This document shows, one piece after another, positions 10,553 through 18,732 of a DNA stretch of 64,000 bases. Below the pieces are notes generated by a model, which saw only the letters and a list, made by a program, of their open reading frames with translations, was not told where the DNA came from and did not search any database. The stretch is taken from assembly GCA_963772335.1 (NCBI GenBank), contig CAVYXF010000010.1:1-64000 (forward strand), given 5' to 3'. The first letter of the stretch is position 1, and each line of letters starts with the position of its first letter. Origin of the DNA: CAVYXF01 sp963772335. Lineage in GTDB: Bacteria > Pseudomonadota > Alphaproteobacteria > Rhizobiales > Rhodomicrobiaceae. Made by a program: the position numbers and the translations under genes.

Positions 10553-11017
10553 TTACTGGCCGTGGCGCTTAAATGCTTCACGGACCTCAAGGGGTAGACG
10601 CAAGGGTCTCCCCGACTGACTGACGAGCACCACCTTTACTCGCAGTCGGCAGAGCACGTTGTCACTGCGGTGGATTTCCTGCGCCAGCAGAATATGCGCC
10701 CCGCCGATCTCCGGACATTGCGTGATCACCTCCAGCACCTCATCGATCCGGGCGGGACGCAGATAGTCGATCTCAAGGCGGCGCACGACGAAGGCGGCCG
10801 GCTCGGCCTGTTCCCCGGGGGCTATCAGCGCAGCGTGGCTAATGCCAAACAGGCGAAGGAGATCGGAGCGGCCGCGTTCACACCAGCGCAGATAGGAGGC
10901 GTGATAGGCAAGGCCGGAGAAATCGGTGTCCTCGAAATAGACCCGCACCGGCAGAATGTGCCGCCTGCCCTCGATCCGTCCGGCGAGATCGGGCCAGCGA
11001 TCATCAGGCTTCGTCAT
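10553..11017 (-). CDS. ybgC: Acyl-CoA thioesterase YbgC (Tol-Pal cluster)
   Basis: YbgC is a hotdog-fold thioesterase that hydrolyses acyl-CoA or acyl-ACP species and is normally encoded beside tolQRAB. The 154-residue product contains RVYFEDTDFSGLAYHASYLRWCERGR (about 25-50), which includes the catalytic Asp of the 4-hydroxybenzoyl-CoA thioesterase family (YxxTDxxGxVYH pattern). It overlaps the 3' end of ruvB by 14 bases, so the two are probably translated from one transcript. Confidence 0.93.
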   Translation of the reverse strand: MTKPDDRWPDLAGRIEGRRHILPVRVYFEDTDFSGLAYHASYLRWCERGRSDLLRLFGISHAALIAPGEQAEPAAFVVRRLEIDYLRPARIDEVLEVITQCPEIGGAHILLAQEIHRSDNVLCRLRVKVVLVSQSGRPLRLPLEVREAFKRHGQ

Positions 11018-12056
11018 TGTCGCTTGAGGAGCTGTCGAACAGCGAGAATTGCGGTGCGCTCGCGGCTGGTGCGGTAAGGCCGAGATGGCGGAACGCTTTG
11101 AGCGTCAGCACGCGTCCGCGCGGCGTGCGGCCGATGAAGCCCTGCTGCAGGAGATAGGGCTCGACCGTCTCCTCGATGGCATCCTTGGATTCGGAGAGCG
11201 CCGCGGCGATGGTCTCGATGCCAACCGGGCCGCCGCCATAGTTCGTGCCGATGCAGGTGAGATAGCGATGGTCCATGCCGTCGAGGCCTTCGGGGTCGAC
11301 CTCGAGTTGGCGCAGCGCGCCGTCGGCGACCTGGGCATCGATCTCGGTGGCCTTGGCGACGGCGGCGAAATCGCGCACGCGGCGTAAGAGGCGCCCGGCG
11401 ACGCGCGGCGTGCCGCGGGACCGGCGGGCGATCTCACGTGCACCTTCCGGGGTGAGCCTGACGCCGAGCACCCGCCCGCCCCGGGTGACGATGTCCTCAA
11501 GCTCCTCATCGGTGTAGAAATTCAGCCGAATCGGGATGCCGAAACGGTCGCGCAGCGGTGTGGTGAGAAGGCCGGTGCGGGTGGTCGCGCCGACCAGGGT
11601 GAATTTGGCGAGGTCGATGCGCACCGAGCGCGCTGCCGGCCCTTCGCCGATGATCAGGTCGAGCTGGAAGTCCTCCATGGCCGGGTAGAGAATCTCCTCG
11701 ACGGCCGGGTTCAGCCGGTGGATCTCGTCGATGAACAGCACGTCGCGCTCTTCGAGATTGGTGAGGAGCGCCGCCAGGTCGCCGGCCTTGGCGATGACAG
11801 GTCCGGAGGTCATCTTGAAATTGACGCCCAGCTCGCGCGAGACGATCTGCGCGAGCGTCGTCTTGCCGAGGCCCGGCGGGCCGGCGAGCAGCACATGGTC
11901 GAGCGCGTCGCCGCGGGCGCGGGCGGCATCAATGAACACCTTCAGATTGGCGCGCGCACGCTCCTGGCCAATGAATTCGCCGAGCCGCTGCGGACGAAGG
12001 TGGACATCGACCTCATCTTCGTCAATTTTCTCACGTTCAACCAATCGCGTGTTCAT
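11004..12056 (-). CDS. ruvB: Holliday junction branch migration ATPase RuvB
   Basis: RuvB is the hexameric AAA+ motor that drives branch migration with RuvA. The 350-residue product has LRPQRLGEFIGQ near the start, Walker A GPPGLGKTTL (about 60-69), Walker B VLFIDEIHRL (about 108-117) and the sensor GATTRTGLL. The C-terminal winged helix carries GFIGRTPRGR. It overlaps ybgC downstream. An unrelated gene on the opposite strand separates it from ruvA, so the usual ruvA-ruvB pair is not contiguous here. Confidence 0.97.
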   Translation of the reverse strand: MNTRLVEREKIDEDEVDVHLRPQRLGEFIGQERARANLKVFIDAARARGDALDHVLLAGPPGLGKTTLAQIVSRELGVNFKMTSGPVIAKAGDLAALLTNLEERDVLFIDEIHRLNPAVEEILYPAMEDFQLDLIIGEGPAARSVRIDLAKFTLVGATTRTGLLTTPLRDRFGIPIRLNFYTDEELEDIVTRGGRVLGVRLTPEGAREIARRSRGTPRVAGRLLRRVRDFAAVAKATEIDAQVADGALRQLEVDPEGLDGMDHRYLTCIGTNYGGGPVGIETIAAALSESKDAIEETVEPYLLQQGFIGRTPRGRVLTLKAFRHLGLTAPAASAPQFSLFDSSSSDNDEA

Positions 12057-12210
12057 GGCGAGACACTAACGGATTCCCGGCCTCGCGCCAAAGGCGGATC
12101 TTTGCTAAGTGAGAGATGGGCGCCGGCGGGCTATGCTCCCGTCTCTCCGCCCGCAGGCCGGCGTCGAGGGTCGTCAGGGCTTTAAGCCAAATCGGGAGGT
12201 GCGAGTGATC

Positions 12211-12510
12211 ATGGTCAAGGCAAAGCGGTCTTTCGGCCCCTTCAGCAAGGCGGCAGCGGGCGTGTTGGCGCTGTCCGCGGTGATGGGCGCGCTTTCCGCG
12301 GGGAGTCCGGTCTGGGCGGGATCGTCGCAGGCCGAAATCCGGCAGCGCCAGCAAGTGCTGGAGAATTCGGCGGCAGCCACGGATCAGCGCGATAAGCAGG
12401 CGCAGGACACCGCGGAGCGGCAGAAGCAGTTGCTGATGTATCAGGTTCGCAAGAACGCACGCACGAATCAAAAAACGCAGTGCCAGCTCGCCGGGCAGTC
12501 GAACTGCTGA
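12211..12510 (+). CDS. Putative exported protein (99 aa) between ruvB and ruvA
   Basis: This plus-strand gene lies between the minus-strand ruvB and ruvA. The product has a basic start (MVKAKRSFGPFSK) and a hydrophobic stretch (AAAGVLALSAVMGALSAG) with an AxA-like cleavage site near VWAGSS (about 33-38). A polar, Gln-rich mature part follows (QAEIRQRQQVL, DTAERQKQLLMYQVRKN) and ends in Cys. GGGAGG at 12194-12199 precedes the ATG; a GTG six bases earlier is an alternative start. The signal peptide argues for this strand over the antisense frame. I do not recognise the family. The helical mature part may be a periplasmic coiled coil. Confidence 0.65.
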   Translation: MVKAKRSFGPFSKAAAGVLALSAVMGALSAGSPVWAGSSQAEIRQRQQVLENSAAATDQRDKQAQDTAERQKQLLMYQVRKNARTNQKTQCQLAGQSNC

Positions 12511-12530
12511 TTGGGTCAGCCGCCACATGC

Positions 12531-13142
12531 TCAGCGCGCCAGCTCCTTGAGTCCAAGCCGAATCAGCTCCTCGGTCCGCGCGCCTTCGGCTTTGGCAGAG
12601 ACGGTGGCGATCGCTCCGCTCGCCTCGGCGGCGCTATAGCCGAGATTGATGAGTGCCGAGACCGCATCGGCTGACGGCGAGCTCTCGCCGACTGCCCTGC
12701 TGCCGTTGAGCGCCGGCGCGATGTCGCCGCTCACCATCAGGCCGGGCGCCTTGTCGCGTAGCTCGCTTGCGATGCGCTGCGCAACTTTCGGCCCGACGCC
12801 CGGCGCGCGGGCGATCTGGGCCTTGTCCTGCAAAGCGATGGCGTTGGCGAGGTCTTTCGGCTCCAGCACGCCGAGGATCGACAGCGCCACCTTGGCGCCG
12901 ACTCCCTGGACGTTCTGCAACAGCCGAAACCAGCTGCGCTCGGCCTCCGAGAGGAAGCCGAACAGCTTGATCGCGTCCTCGCGGACATAAGTCTCAATGG
13001 CGAGCGCAACGGGCTGACCAAGGGCGGGCAGTCGCGACATCACGCGCGCCGGGCAGGCGACCTCATAGCCGACTCCGCCGACATCAATGATGATCCAGTC
13101 CTTGCCGGTGCTGTCCAGCACGCCCCGCAATTTGCCAATCAT
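12531..13142 (-). CDS. ruvA: Holliday junction DNA helicase subunit RuvA
   Basis: RuvA binds four-way junctions and loads RuvB. I place the start at 13142 (MIGKLRGVLD), the conserved N-terminus; a longer in-frame start exists 30 bases upstream. The 203-residue product has the OB-fold domain (IIIDVGGVGYEVACP), the helix-hairpin-helix pair (VQGVGAKVALSILG, APGVGPKVAQRIASELRDK) and the C-terminal domain III (ALINLGYSAAEA) that contacts RuvB. Neither ruvC nor a YebC homologue lies upstream, unlike the common alphaproteobacterial order. Confidence 0.95.
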   Translation of the reverse strand: MIGKLRGVLDSTGKDWIIIDVGGVGYEVACPARVMSRLPALGQPVALAIETYVREDAIKLFGFLSEAERSWFRLLQNVQGVGAKVALSILGVLEPKDLANAIALQDKAQIARAPGVGPKVAQRIASELRDKAPGLMVSGDIAPALNGSRAVGESSPSADAVSALINLGYSAAEASGAIATVSAKAEGARTEELIRLGLKELAR

Positions 13143-13248
13143 TTGAGGAGTCCCCAGCTCACGCGCGCCCACGAATCGGCGCGGGCCCTTCCGGCCGGCG
13201 AGCTTGCGGTAAAATTGGCCTCGGCACTACTCGCCCGAAACGGGCTGT

Positions 13249-13286
13249 GCAAAACCTCCGGCAGGGGCCGAAGCCCCTGCTCCGGA
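13249..13286 (-). terminator. Rho-independent terminator of the aldo/keto reductase gene
   Basis: On the minus strand a GC-rich stem with a TTCG tetraloop (about 13255-13286) is followed by TTTTGC. It begins a few bases after the stop codon of the reductase gene. The TTCG loop and T-run make this a good intrinsic terminator. Confidence 0.8.
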
Positions 13287-13290
13287 GCCG

Positions 13291-14328
13291 CTATTCGACG
13301 GATGAGGACTGCGTCCACAGATTGACGCCGCTGTCGATTGCGTAGCGGTCGATTTCCGCCAGCTCCTCAGCTGTGAATTCCAGCTTCTTCAGTGCCTGGG
13401 CGCTGTTCTCGATCTGCCCGGCGCTGCTCGCCCCGATCAGAGCGGTCGTCACCCGCGGATCTCTCAGTGCCCAGGCGATCGCCATCTGTGCAAGCGTTTG
13501 GCCGCGGCGCTCCGCGATCGCGTTCAGCGCCCGAACTTTGGCGAGCGTTTCTTCGGTGAGGAATGCCGGCCGGAACGCGCTCGCCTTGTTGGCCGCCCGC
13601 GACTCCTGGGGAACGCCCGCCAGATATTTGCTGGTTAAGAGCCCCTGCGCGAGCGGTGAGAAGACGATGCAGCCGATGCCTTCCTCGCCCAGCGTCTCGA
13701 GCAACCCGTTCTCGATCCAGCGGTTGAACATCGAGTAGGACGGCTGATGGATGAGGCAGGGCGTGCCGAGCCCGCGCAAAATCGCTGCGGCCTCACGGGT
13801 CTTGCCGGGCGAGTAGGATGAGATGCCGGCGTAAAGCGCCTTGCCCTGGCGCACGGCGGTATCGAGGGCGCCCAAGGTCTCCTCCAGCGGCGTTTCGGGG
13901 TCGACGCGGTGGGAATAGAAGATGTCGACATAATCGAGCCCCATCCGCTGCAGGCTCTGATCGAGGCTTGCCAGCAGATATTTCCGCGATCCCCAAACTC
14001 CATAAGGGCCGGGCCACATGAGATAGCCGGCCTTGGTCGAGACAATGAGCTCATCGCGATAGCGGGCAAGATCGGTCCGCAGGATGCGCCCGAAAGTCTC
14101 CTCCGCCGAGCCGGGCGGCGGTCCGTAATTGTTCGCCAGATCGAAATGGGTGATGCCGAGATCGAAGGCAGTGCGCACCATCGCGCGAGCGTTCTCGATA
14201 GCGCTCGTACCGCCGAAATTCTGCCACAGCCCGAGCGAAATTGCCGGCAGCTTCAGCCCGGAGCGGCCGCATCGCCGGTACAGCATGTCTTCATAGCGGC
14301 TTGGCCCCGCGGTCCAGTTCGTGCCCAT
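13291..14328 (-). CDS. yghZ: Aldo/keto reductase, YghZ/Gpr-like (L-glyceraldehyde 3-phosphate reductase type)
   Basis: YghZ-type enzymes (AKR14) reduce L-glyceraldehyde 3-phosphate and methylglyoxal-type aldehydes with NADPH. The 345-residue product closely follows the family: YRRCGRSGLKLPAISLGLW near the start, then ITHFDLANNYGPPPGSAEE. The catalytic tetrad is visible as D63, Y68, K99 (in VSTKAGY) and H140 (in FYSHRVD). IGASSAGQIENSAQAL near the C-terminus is the NADP-binding region. AGGAGG nine bases upstream supports the start at 14328. A terminator follows. It appears to be a single-gene unit and has no evident link with its neighbours. Confidence 0.92.
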   Translation of the reverse strand: MGTNWTAGPSRYEDMLYRRCGRSGLKLPAISLGLWQNFGGTSAIENARAMVRTAFDLGITHFDLANNYGPPPGSAEETFGRILRTDLARYRDELIVSTKAGYLMWPGPYGVWGSRKYLLASLDQSLQRMGLDYVDIFYSHRVDPETPLEETLGALDTAVRQGKALYAGISSYSPGKTREAAAILRGLGTPCLIHQPSYSMFNRWIENGLLETLGEEGIGCIVFSPLAQGLLTSKYLAGVPQESRAANKASAFRPAFLTEETLAKVRALNAIAERRGQTLAQMAIAWALRDPRVTTALIGASSAGQIENSAQALKKLEFTAEELAEIDRYAIDSGVNLWTQSSSVE

Positions 14329-14520
14329 TGGCCGTTGCCTCCTGTTTGCGCATCACAGCTTGGTTTTGTTATGCACTGCCTCACATCCGCGCATCGCGGC
14401 GGCGACCATACTGGTCAATGAGCGCGGCCAGCAAGAGCACATTCGAGCCGCTCGCCCTGAAGGCGGCCTTCATCGCCTCCAGGAAGTACGCGCTCGGCTC
14501 TTATCTTAACCCTTCCCGCT

Positions 14521-14536
14521 TGGCACAAAGCTTGCT
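14521..14536 (+). promoter_or_regulatory. Sigma-54 promoter of the acetamidase/formamidase gene
   Basis: The sequence TGGCAC-AAAGC-TTGCT matches the -24/-12 consensus TGGCAC-N5-TTGCW at every fixed position. It ends 73 bases before the ATG at 14610, leaving a leader of about 60 bases. Sigma-54 promoters need an enhancer-binding protein such as NtrC. I see no clear NtrC palindrome upstream, only a TGCAC half-site near 14371. Confidence 0.75.
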
Positions 14537-14609
14537 CTAATCAACTGCGTATTTCCTGCGAGTCTGCCATTAGTTGTGCAGGCCGCCTGCTGGAAGTGGG
14601 AGGAAGGGC

Positions 14610-16061
14610 ATGTGCAGGGGTGATGATACATCTTGTCCCGATTATGAGGAGCATCTCCGTGCGTTCCGCGGTGAGCTGGATGCCGAACGGCGCAGCTTCC
14701 TGAAGAGCAGCCTGGCGGCGACGGGAGGTGTTGCGGCATTCGCGACCGGTGGCATGTCGCTGGTTACCCCGGCTCTGGCGCAAGCATCCAAGGAGCACCA
14801 GCCGGCCACGCGCTCGCACCATTTCCTCCCCGCCTCGGCCGAGACCGTGCATTGGGGCTATTTCAGCAAGACGCTCAAGCCCCGGGTCGAGCTCAGCTCC
14901 GGTGACTATGTCACCATCGAGACGCTGACCCATCATGCCGCCGACGATATGGAGCGCATGGTCAAGGGCGATCCGGGCGCCGAAAGCGTCTATCTATGGA
15001 CCAAGGACAAGAAGGGCGTGAACCGGCGCGGTGCCGGCCCGATGGATGCCTCGATCCATGGACGCGGCGCCGGCGAAGGCTTCGGTGTGCACATCATGAC
15101 CGGCCCGGTTTATGTGCGCGGCGCCGAGCCGGGCGACATTTTAGAGGTGCGTATTATCGACGTGGCGCCACGCCCTTGTGCCAATCTCGAGTTCAAGGGC
15201 AAGAGCTTCGGCTCGAACGCCGCCGCCTGGTGGGGCTTCCACTACAAGGACCTGCTCACCGAACCCAAGCCCCGCGAGGTCATCACCATCTACGAGGTCG
15301 ATGCGTCAGGGGGGCGCAACTGGGCGCAGGCGGTCTATAACTTCCAGTGGGTTCCCCAGACCGACCCGTTCGGCGTCGAACACAAGATCATCGACTACCC
15401 CGGCGTGCCCGTGGACCATTCCAAAACCAAGCGCAACTACGGCGTGCTGAAGGGCGTTCGCGTGCCGATCCGCCCGCATTTCGGCGTCATTGGCCTTGCG
15501 CCGAAGGAGGCCGACATCGTCAACTCCATTCCGCCGAGCTATACCGGCGGCAATATCGACAACTGGCGCATCGGCAAGGGCGCGACGATGTATTATCCGG
15601 TCGCGGTGGATGGCGCGCTGCTGTCGGCGGGCGACCCGCATGCCTCACAAGGTGACAGCGAGCTGTGCGGCACCGCCATCGAGTGTTCGCTGACCGGCAC
15701 CTTCCAGCTCATCCTGCACAAAAAGGCCGATCTTGCAGGCACGCCGCTGGAGAAGCTCGACTATCCGATGCTGGAGACCCAGAACGAATGGCTGGTCCAC
15801 GGCTTCAGCTATCCGAACTACCTCGCTGAACTTGGCGAGAAGGCGCAGAGCGACATCTACAGCAAGTCCTCGGTCGATCTCGCGCTCAGGGATGCTTTCC
15901 GCAAAATGCGCGCCTTCCTGATGACAGCAAAGGGACTGACCGAGGATGAAGCGATCTCGCTGATGTCGGTCGGGGTCGATTTCGGTGTCACACAGGTGGT
16001 AGACGGCAATTGGGGCGTGCACGCCATCATCAAGAAGGAGATCTTCGCGGGCGTGGCGTGA
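14610..16061 (+). CDS. Tat-exported acetamidase/formamidase family amidohydrolase
   Basis: Members of the FmdA/AmdA family hydrolyse short amides such as formamide and acetamide, releasing ammonia. The 483-residue product carries a twin-arginine signal (ERRSFLKSS, hydrophobic AATGGVAAFATGGMSLV, cleavage near ALAQA). The enzyme domain follows (SAETVHWGYFSK, RGAEPGDILEVRIIDV, GAGPMDASIHGRG, DPHASQGDSELCGTAIE). Classical family members are cytoplasmic and shorter, so export is unusual. GGGAGG supports the start at 14610, over an in-frame upstream codon at 14574. A consensus sigma-54 promoter lies upstream. It converges on the ureide operon. The exact substrate is unknown. Confidence 0.85.
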   Translation: MCRGDDTSCPDYEEHLRAFRGELDAERRSFLKSSLAATGGVAAFATGGMSLVTPALAQASKEHQPATRSHHFLPASAETVHWGYFSKTLKPRVELSSGDYVTIETLTHHAADDMERMVKGDPGAESVYLWTKDKKGVNRRGAGPMDASIHGRGAGEGFGVHIMTGPVYVRGAEPGDILEVRIIDVAPRPCANLEFKGKSFGSNAAAWWGFHYKDLLTEPKPREVITIYEVDASGGRNWAQAVYNFQWVPQTDPFGVEHKIIDYPGVPVDHSKTKRNYGVLKGVRVPIRPHFGVIGLAPKEADIVNSIPPSYTGGNIDNWRIGKGATMYYPVAVDGALLSAGDPHASQGDSELCGTAIECSLTGTFQLILHKKADLAGTPLEKLDYPMLETQNEWLVHGFSYPNYLAELGEKAQSDIYSKSSVDLALRDAFRKMRAFLMTAKGLTEDEAISLMSVGVDFGVTQVVDGNWGVHAIIKKEIFAGVA

Positions 16062-16080
16062 CGCTCGCCAAGCTGAGCGC

Positions 16081-16494
16081 TCAGGCTGTCTCGAACAGGA
16101 TATCCTGGGCGCCCTCCCAGAGCGTCTTACGGCCAAGGGTGTAGAGGTTCTCCAGCCCCGACGTCAGAGTGATAAAGTGGTTACCAGAGAGCTGGCCGGC
16201 CTTTGAGGCGAAGTTGACATAGCCATAGGCGAGCAGAATCTCCGTCTCGCTGACGCCGCCCGGATAGAGGATGATCTGTCCCGGGGACGGGTAGCAGGTG
16301 TTGTTCTCATAGCTGACGCCAAAATCGAGATCGCCGAGCGGTATCCACACGCCCTCCCCGCTCCAACGCACATGCACGATCTTACTCTTGAATGGCATGT
16401 GGTTGTGGAACGCCGCGCAGGTCTTCGGGGCGAGTTCGGTTTCGAGTTTGCCGAGAAAGCTGTATGGGCCGGCGGTCACGCGGATTTCTGACAT
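16081..16494 (-). CDS. DUF3830 family protein
   Basis: The 137-residue product matches the DUF3830 pattern, a small family of unknown function with a predicted cyclophilin-like barrel. Visible blocks are GPYSFLGKLETELAPKTCAAFHNHMPFKSKIVHVRWSGEGVW (about 9-50), NTCYPSPGQIILYPGG and EILLAYGYVNFASKAGQLSGNHF. It is the last gene of the ureide operon, 18 bases after the amidohydrolase stop. In other genomes DUF3830 genes occur beside hydantoin/allantoin hydrolases and amidases. A role in the same catabolic pathway is therefore likely but unproven. Confidence 0.8.
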   Translation of the reverse strand: MSEIRVTAGPYSFLGKLETELAPKTCAAFHNHMPFKSKIVHVRWSGEGVWIPLGDLDFGVSYENNTCYPSPGQIILYPGGVSETEILLAYGYVNFASKAGQLSGNHFITLTSGLENLYTLGRKTLWEGAQDILFETA

Positions 16495-16512
16495 TGAAAA
16501 TACCCTTTGATC

Positions 16513-17760
16513 TCAGGAATAGGCAGGCCCGGCGGTCCCAAAGCTGCGCAGGAATTCGAGCATCGCGTGCACGCAGGCATCGGCATCCTCGGCGGTAATG
16601 GATTCAGCCGGATTGTGGCTGATCCCGCCTTTGCAGCGTACGAACAGCATGCCGATGTCGCAGAGCGAGGCAATGGCCATGGCGTCATGGCCCGCGCCCG
16701 ATGGCAGCTCGATCGGCGAGAAGCCGATTTGCACGATGGCCTGAGACAACCCGGCCATCACCGCAGGCGTGCAGGCGGTTGCCGGAGCGCTGTGCGTGAC
16801 GTGGATGGCTACCGAAAGGCCGCGCCGTGCGGCAATATTGTCTATGGCAACGCGGATCGCCGCGACGCATTCATCACGCCGATCGTCCTCGCCTGCCCGG
16901 ACATCGACCGTGAAGTCGGCCTCGCCGGGGATCACATTGACCGCGCCCGGGACCGCCTCGATGCGCCCGACCGTGGCAACCACCTGATCGCGCTCCCGCG
17001 CGCTTTGCTCCACCGCAAGGATCATCTCGGCCGCGGCTGCAAGACTGTCCCGCCGCATCGCCATCGGCACGGTGCCGGCATGGCCGGCCTCACCTGAGAC
17101 CCTGACAACAAAACGGCGCACGCCATTGATGGCGGTGACCACCCCCAGCGGGCGGTTCTTAGCTTCAAGGACAGGCCCCTGCTCGATATGCGCCTCGATA
17201 TAGGCGAGTGCCGAGCCGGGCGGTTTCGCGGCGTCGGCGATCCGGTCCGGATCGCAGCCGAAAGTGGTGAGCGCCTCGCCAAGCGTGATGCCCTCCCCGT
17301 CTCTGGCAGACAAAGCCGAAGCATCAAGCGATCCGGCGAGCGCACGCGAGCCGGACAGCGTCGAAGGAAAGCGCACGCCTTCCTCATCGCCGAAGGCCAG
17401 AACCTCGATCGCGAACGGGAACCGCTCTCCGAGGCGTGCGAGCTCCGCCACTATGACGAGCCCGGCAAGCACGCCGAGCGAACCGTCATATTTGCCGGCA
17501 TTGCGAACGGTATCGATGTGTGAGCCGATCAGCACCGCCGGCGCGCCGGGCGTCTGTCCCTCATAGCGGCCGATCACCGTTGCCAGCGGATCTACGTGCA
17601 CATCCATGCCGGCTTCGCGCATCCAGAGCGACAATTCCTCAGCCGCGCTCTTATGCGCGGGCGACAGATAGAGCCGGGTGAGCCGTCCCGGCTCGTCGCT
17701 GTGCCGCGCGAGCGCGTCCAGCCCTTCCATCAGCCGCCGCCCGAGTCGAAGGTCACCCAT
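16513..17760 (-). CDS. M20-family amidohydrolase (allantoate amidohydrolase / N-carbamoyl amino acid hydrolase type)
   Basis: This family hydrolyses allantoate or N-carbamoyl-L-amino acids using two metal ions. The 415-residue product shows the metal and substrate residues of the hydantoinase/carbamoylase branch: IGSHIDTVRNAGKYDGSLG, FGDEEGVRFP, YIEAHIEQGPVLE, the lid-domain GEAGHAGTVPM, and SGAGHDAMA with KGGISHNPAE near the end. I use the start at 17760 (MGDLRLG) because it overlaps the stop of the upstream allantoinase in an ATGGGTGA arrangement. The allantoinase neighbour favours allantoate as substrate, but carbamoyl amino acids cannot be excluded. Confidence 0.88.
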   Translation of the reverse strand: MGDLRLGRRLMEGLDALARHSDEPGRLTRLYLSPAHKSAAEELSLWMREAGMDVHVDPLATVIGRYEGQTPGAPAVLIGSHIDTVRNAGKYDGSLGVLAGLVIVAELARLGERFPFAIEVLAFGDEEGVRFPSTLSGSRALAGSLDASALSARDGEGITLGEALTTFGCDPDRIADAAKPPGSALAYIEAHIEQGPVLEAKNRPLGVVTAINGVRRFVVRVSGEAGHAGTVPMAMRRDSLAAAAEMILAVEQSARERDQVVATVGRIEAVPGAVNVIPGEADFTVDVRAGEDDRRDECVAAIRVAIDNIAARRGLSVAIHVTHSAPATACTPAVMAGLSQAIVQIGFSPIELPSGAGHDAMAIASLCDIGMLFVRCKGGISHNPAESITAEDADACVHAMLEFLRSFGTAGPAYS

Positions 17761-18682
17761 GCCGCATCTCCGACGGCGCGTGGCGGCTTTGCCAATGTCG
17801 TGCAATGTCGATCCGGCGCGTGATCCACACCCGGTCATGGCCTTGGATATATTCGATGAAACGCGCCAGCGCCGCCGCCCGTCCCGGCCGGCCGGCGAGG
17901 CGGCAATGCAGCCCGACCGACATCATTTTCGGACGGTCGGCGCCCTCGGCATAGAGCACGTCGAAACTGTCCTTCAGATAGGTAAAGAACTGGTCGCCGC
18001 TGTTGAAGCCCTGCGCAGTGGCAAAGCGCATATCGTTGGCGTCCAGCGTATAGGGAACGATGAGATGAGGGCCGTTCGGCCCCTCCACCCAATAGGGAAG
18101 GTCATCCGCATAGCTGTCGGCGGAATAGACGAAGCCGCCCTCCTCCATCACGAGATCCAGCGTGTGCGCCGAGCTGCGTCCCGTATACCAGCCCAGCGGT
18201 CGCTCGCCGGTGACTTCGGACTGGATGCGGATCGCCTCGCGCATATGGGCCGCCTCGTCCTCGCGGGAGAAGTCATTGTACTCAATCCACTTGAGGCCGT
18301 GGCTGGCGATCTCCCAATCGGCTTCGCGCATCGCCGCGGTCTGCTCCGGCGAGCGGGCAAGCGCCGTCGCAACCCCGAACACGGTCACCGGACAGGCGCG
18401 CTCGGCGAATATCCGCCAGAGCCGCCAGAATCCGGCCCGCGCGCCATATTCGTAGATCAACTCCATGTTCATGTGACGCTGCCCCGGCCAGGGCTGCGCG
18501 CCGACGATCTCCGAAAGAAACGCCTCCGAGGCGGCATCGCCATGGAGGATCGAATTCTCTCCACCTTCCTCGTAATTGACCACGAACTGCACCGCGATAC
18601 GCGCCCCACCCGGCCAGTCGGCATGGGGCGGAGTTCGGCCATAGCCCTTCAGGTCGCGGGGATAGGGCGGCTCAATGGTCAT
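17753..18682 (-). CDS. puuE: PuuE-type allantoinase (polysaccharide deacetylase fold)
   Basis: PuuE opens the allantoin ring to allantoate with a NodB-like fold and no metal requirement. The 309-residue product has the typical start RDLKGYGRTPPHADWPGGARIAVQFVVNYEEGGE (about 9-43). Further blocks are RMNMELIYEYGARAGFWRLWRIF-type sequence, EADWEIASHGLKWIEY, GWYTGRSSAHTLDLV and SYADDLPYWV. It overlaps the downstream amidohydrolase by eight bases and follows the racemase, so three successive steps of ureide degradation are co-transcribed. Length matches the family. Confidence 0.93.
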   Translation of the reverse strand: MTIEPPYPRDLKGYGRTPPHADWPGGARIAVQFVVNYEEGGENSILHGDAASEAFLSEIVGAQPWPGQRHMNMELIYEYGARAGFWRLWRIFAERACPVTVFGVATALARSPEQTAAMREADWEIASHGLKWIEYNDFSREDEAAHMREAIRIQSEVTGERPLGWYTGRSSAHTLDLVMEEGGFVYSADSYADDLPYWVEGPNGPHLIVPYTLDANDMRFATAQGFNSGDQFFTYLKDSFDVLYAEGADRPKMMSVGLHCRLAGRPGRAAALARFIEYIQGHDRVWITRRIDIARHWQSRHAPSEMRHG

Positions 18683-18732
18683 CGGCGATTCACCCCTTGC
18701 ATTGTCGTTTTGGCGCGAAGCAGGGGCTCTGC

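Noticed and set aside
12037..12528. Minus-strand frame of 163 codons between ruvB and ruvA
   Set aside because: It is antisense to the 99-residue exported protein, which has a signal peptide and ribosome site. The Leu/Arg-rich translation is typical of a shadow frame.
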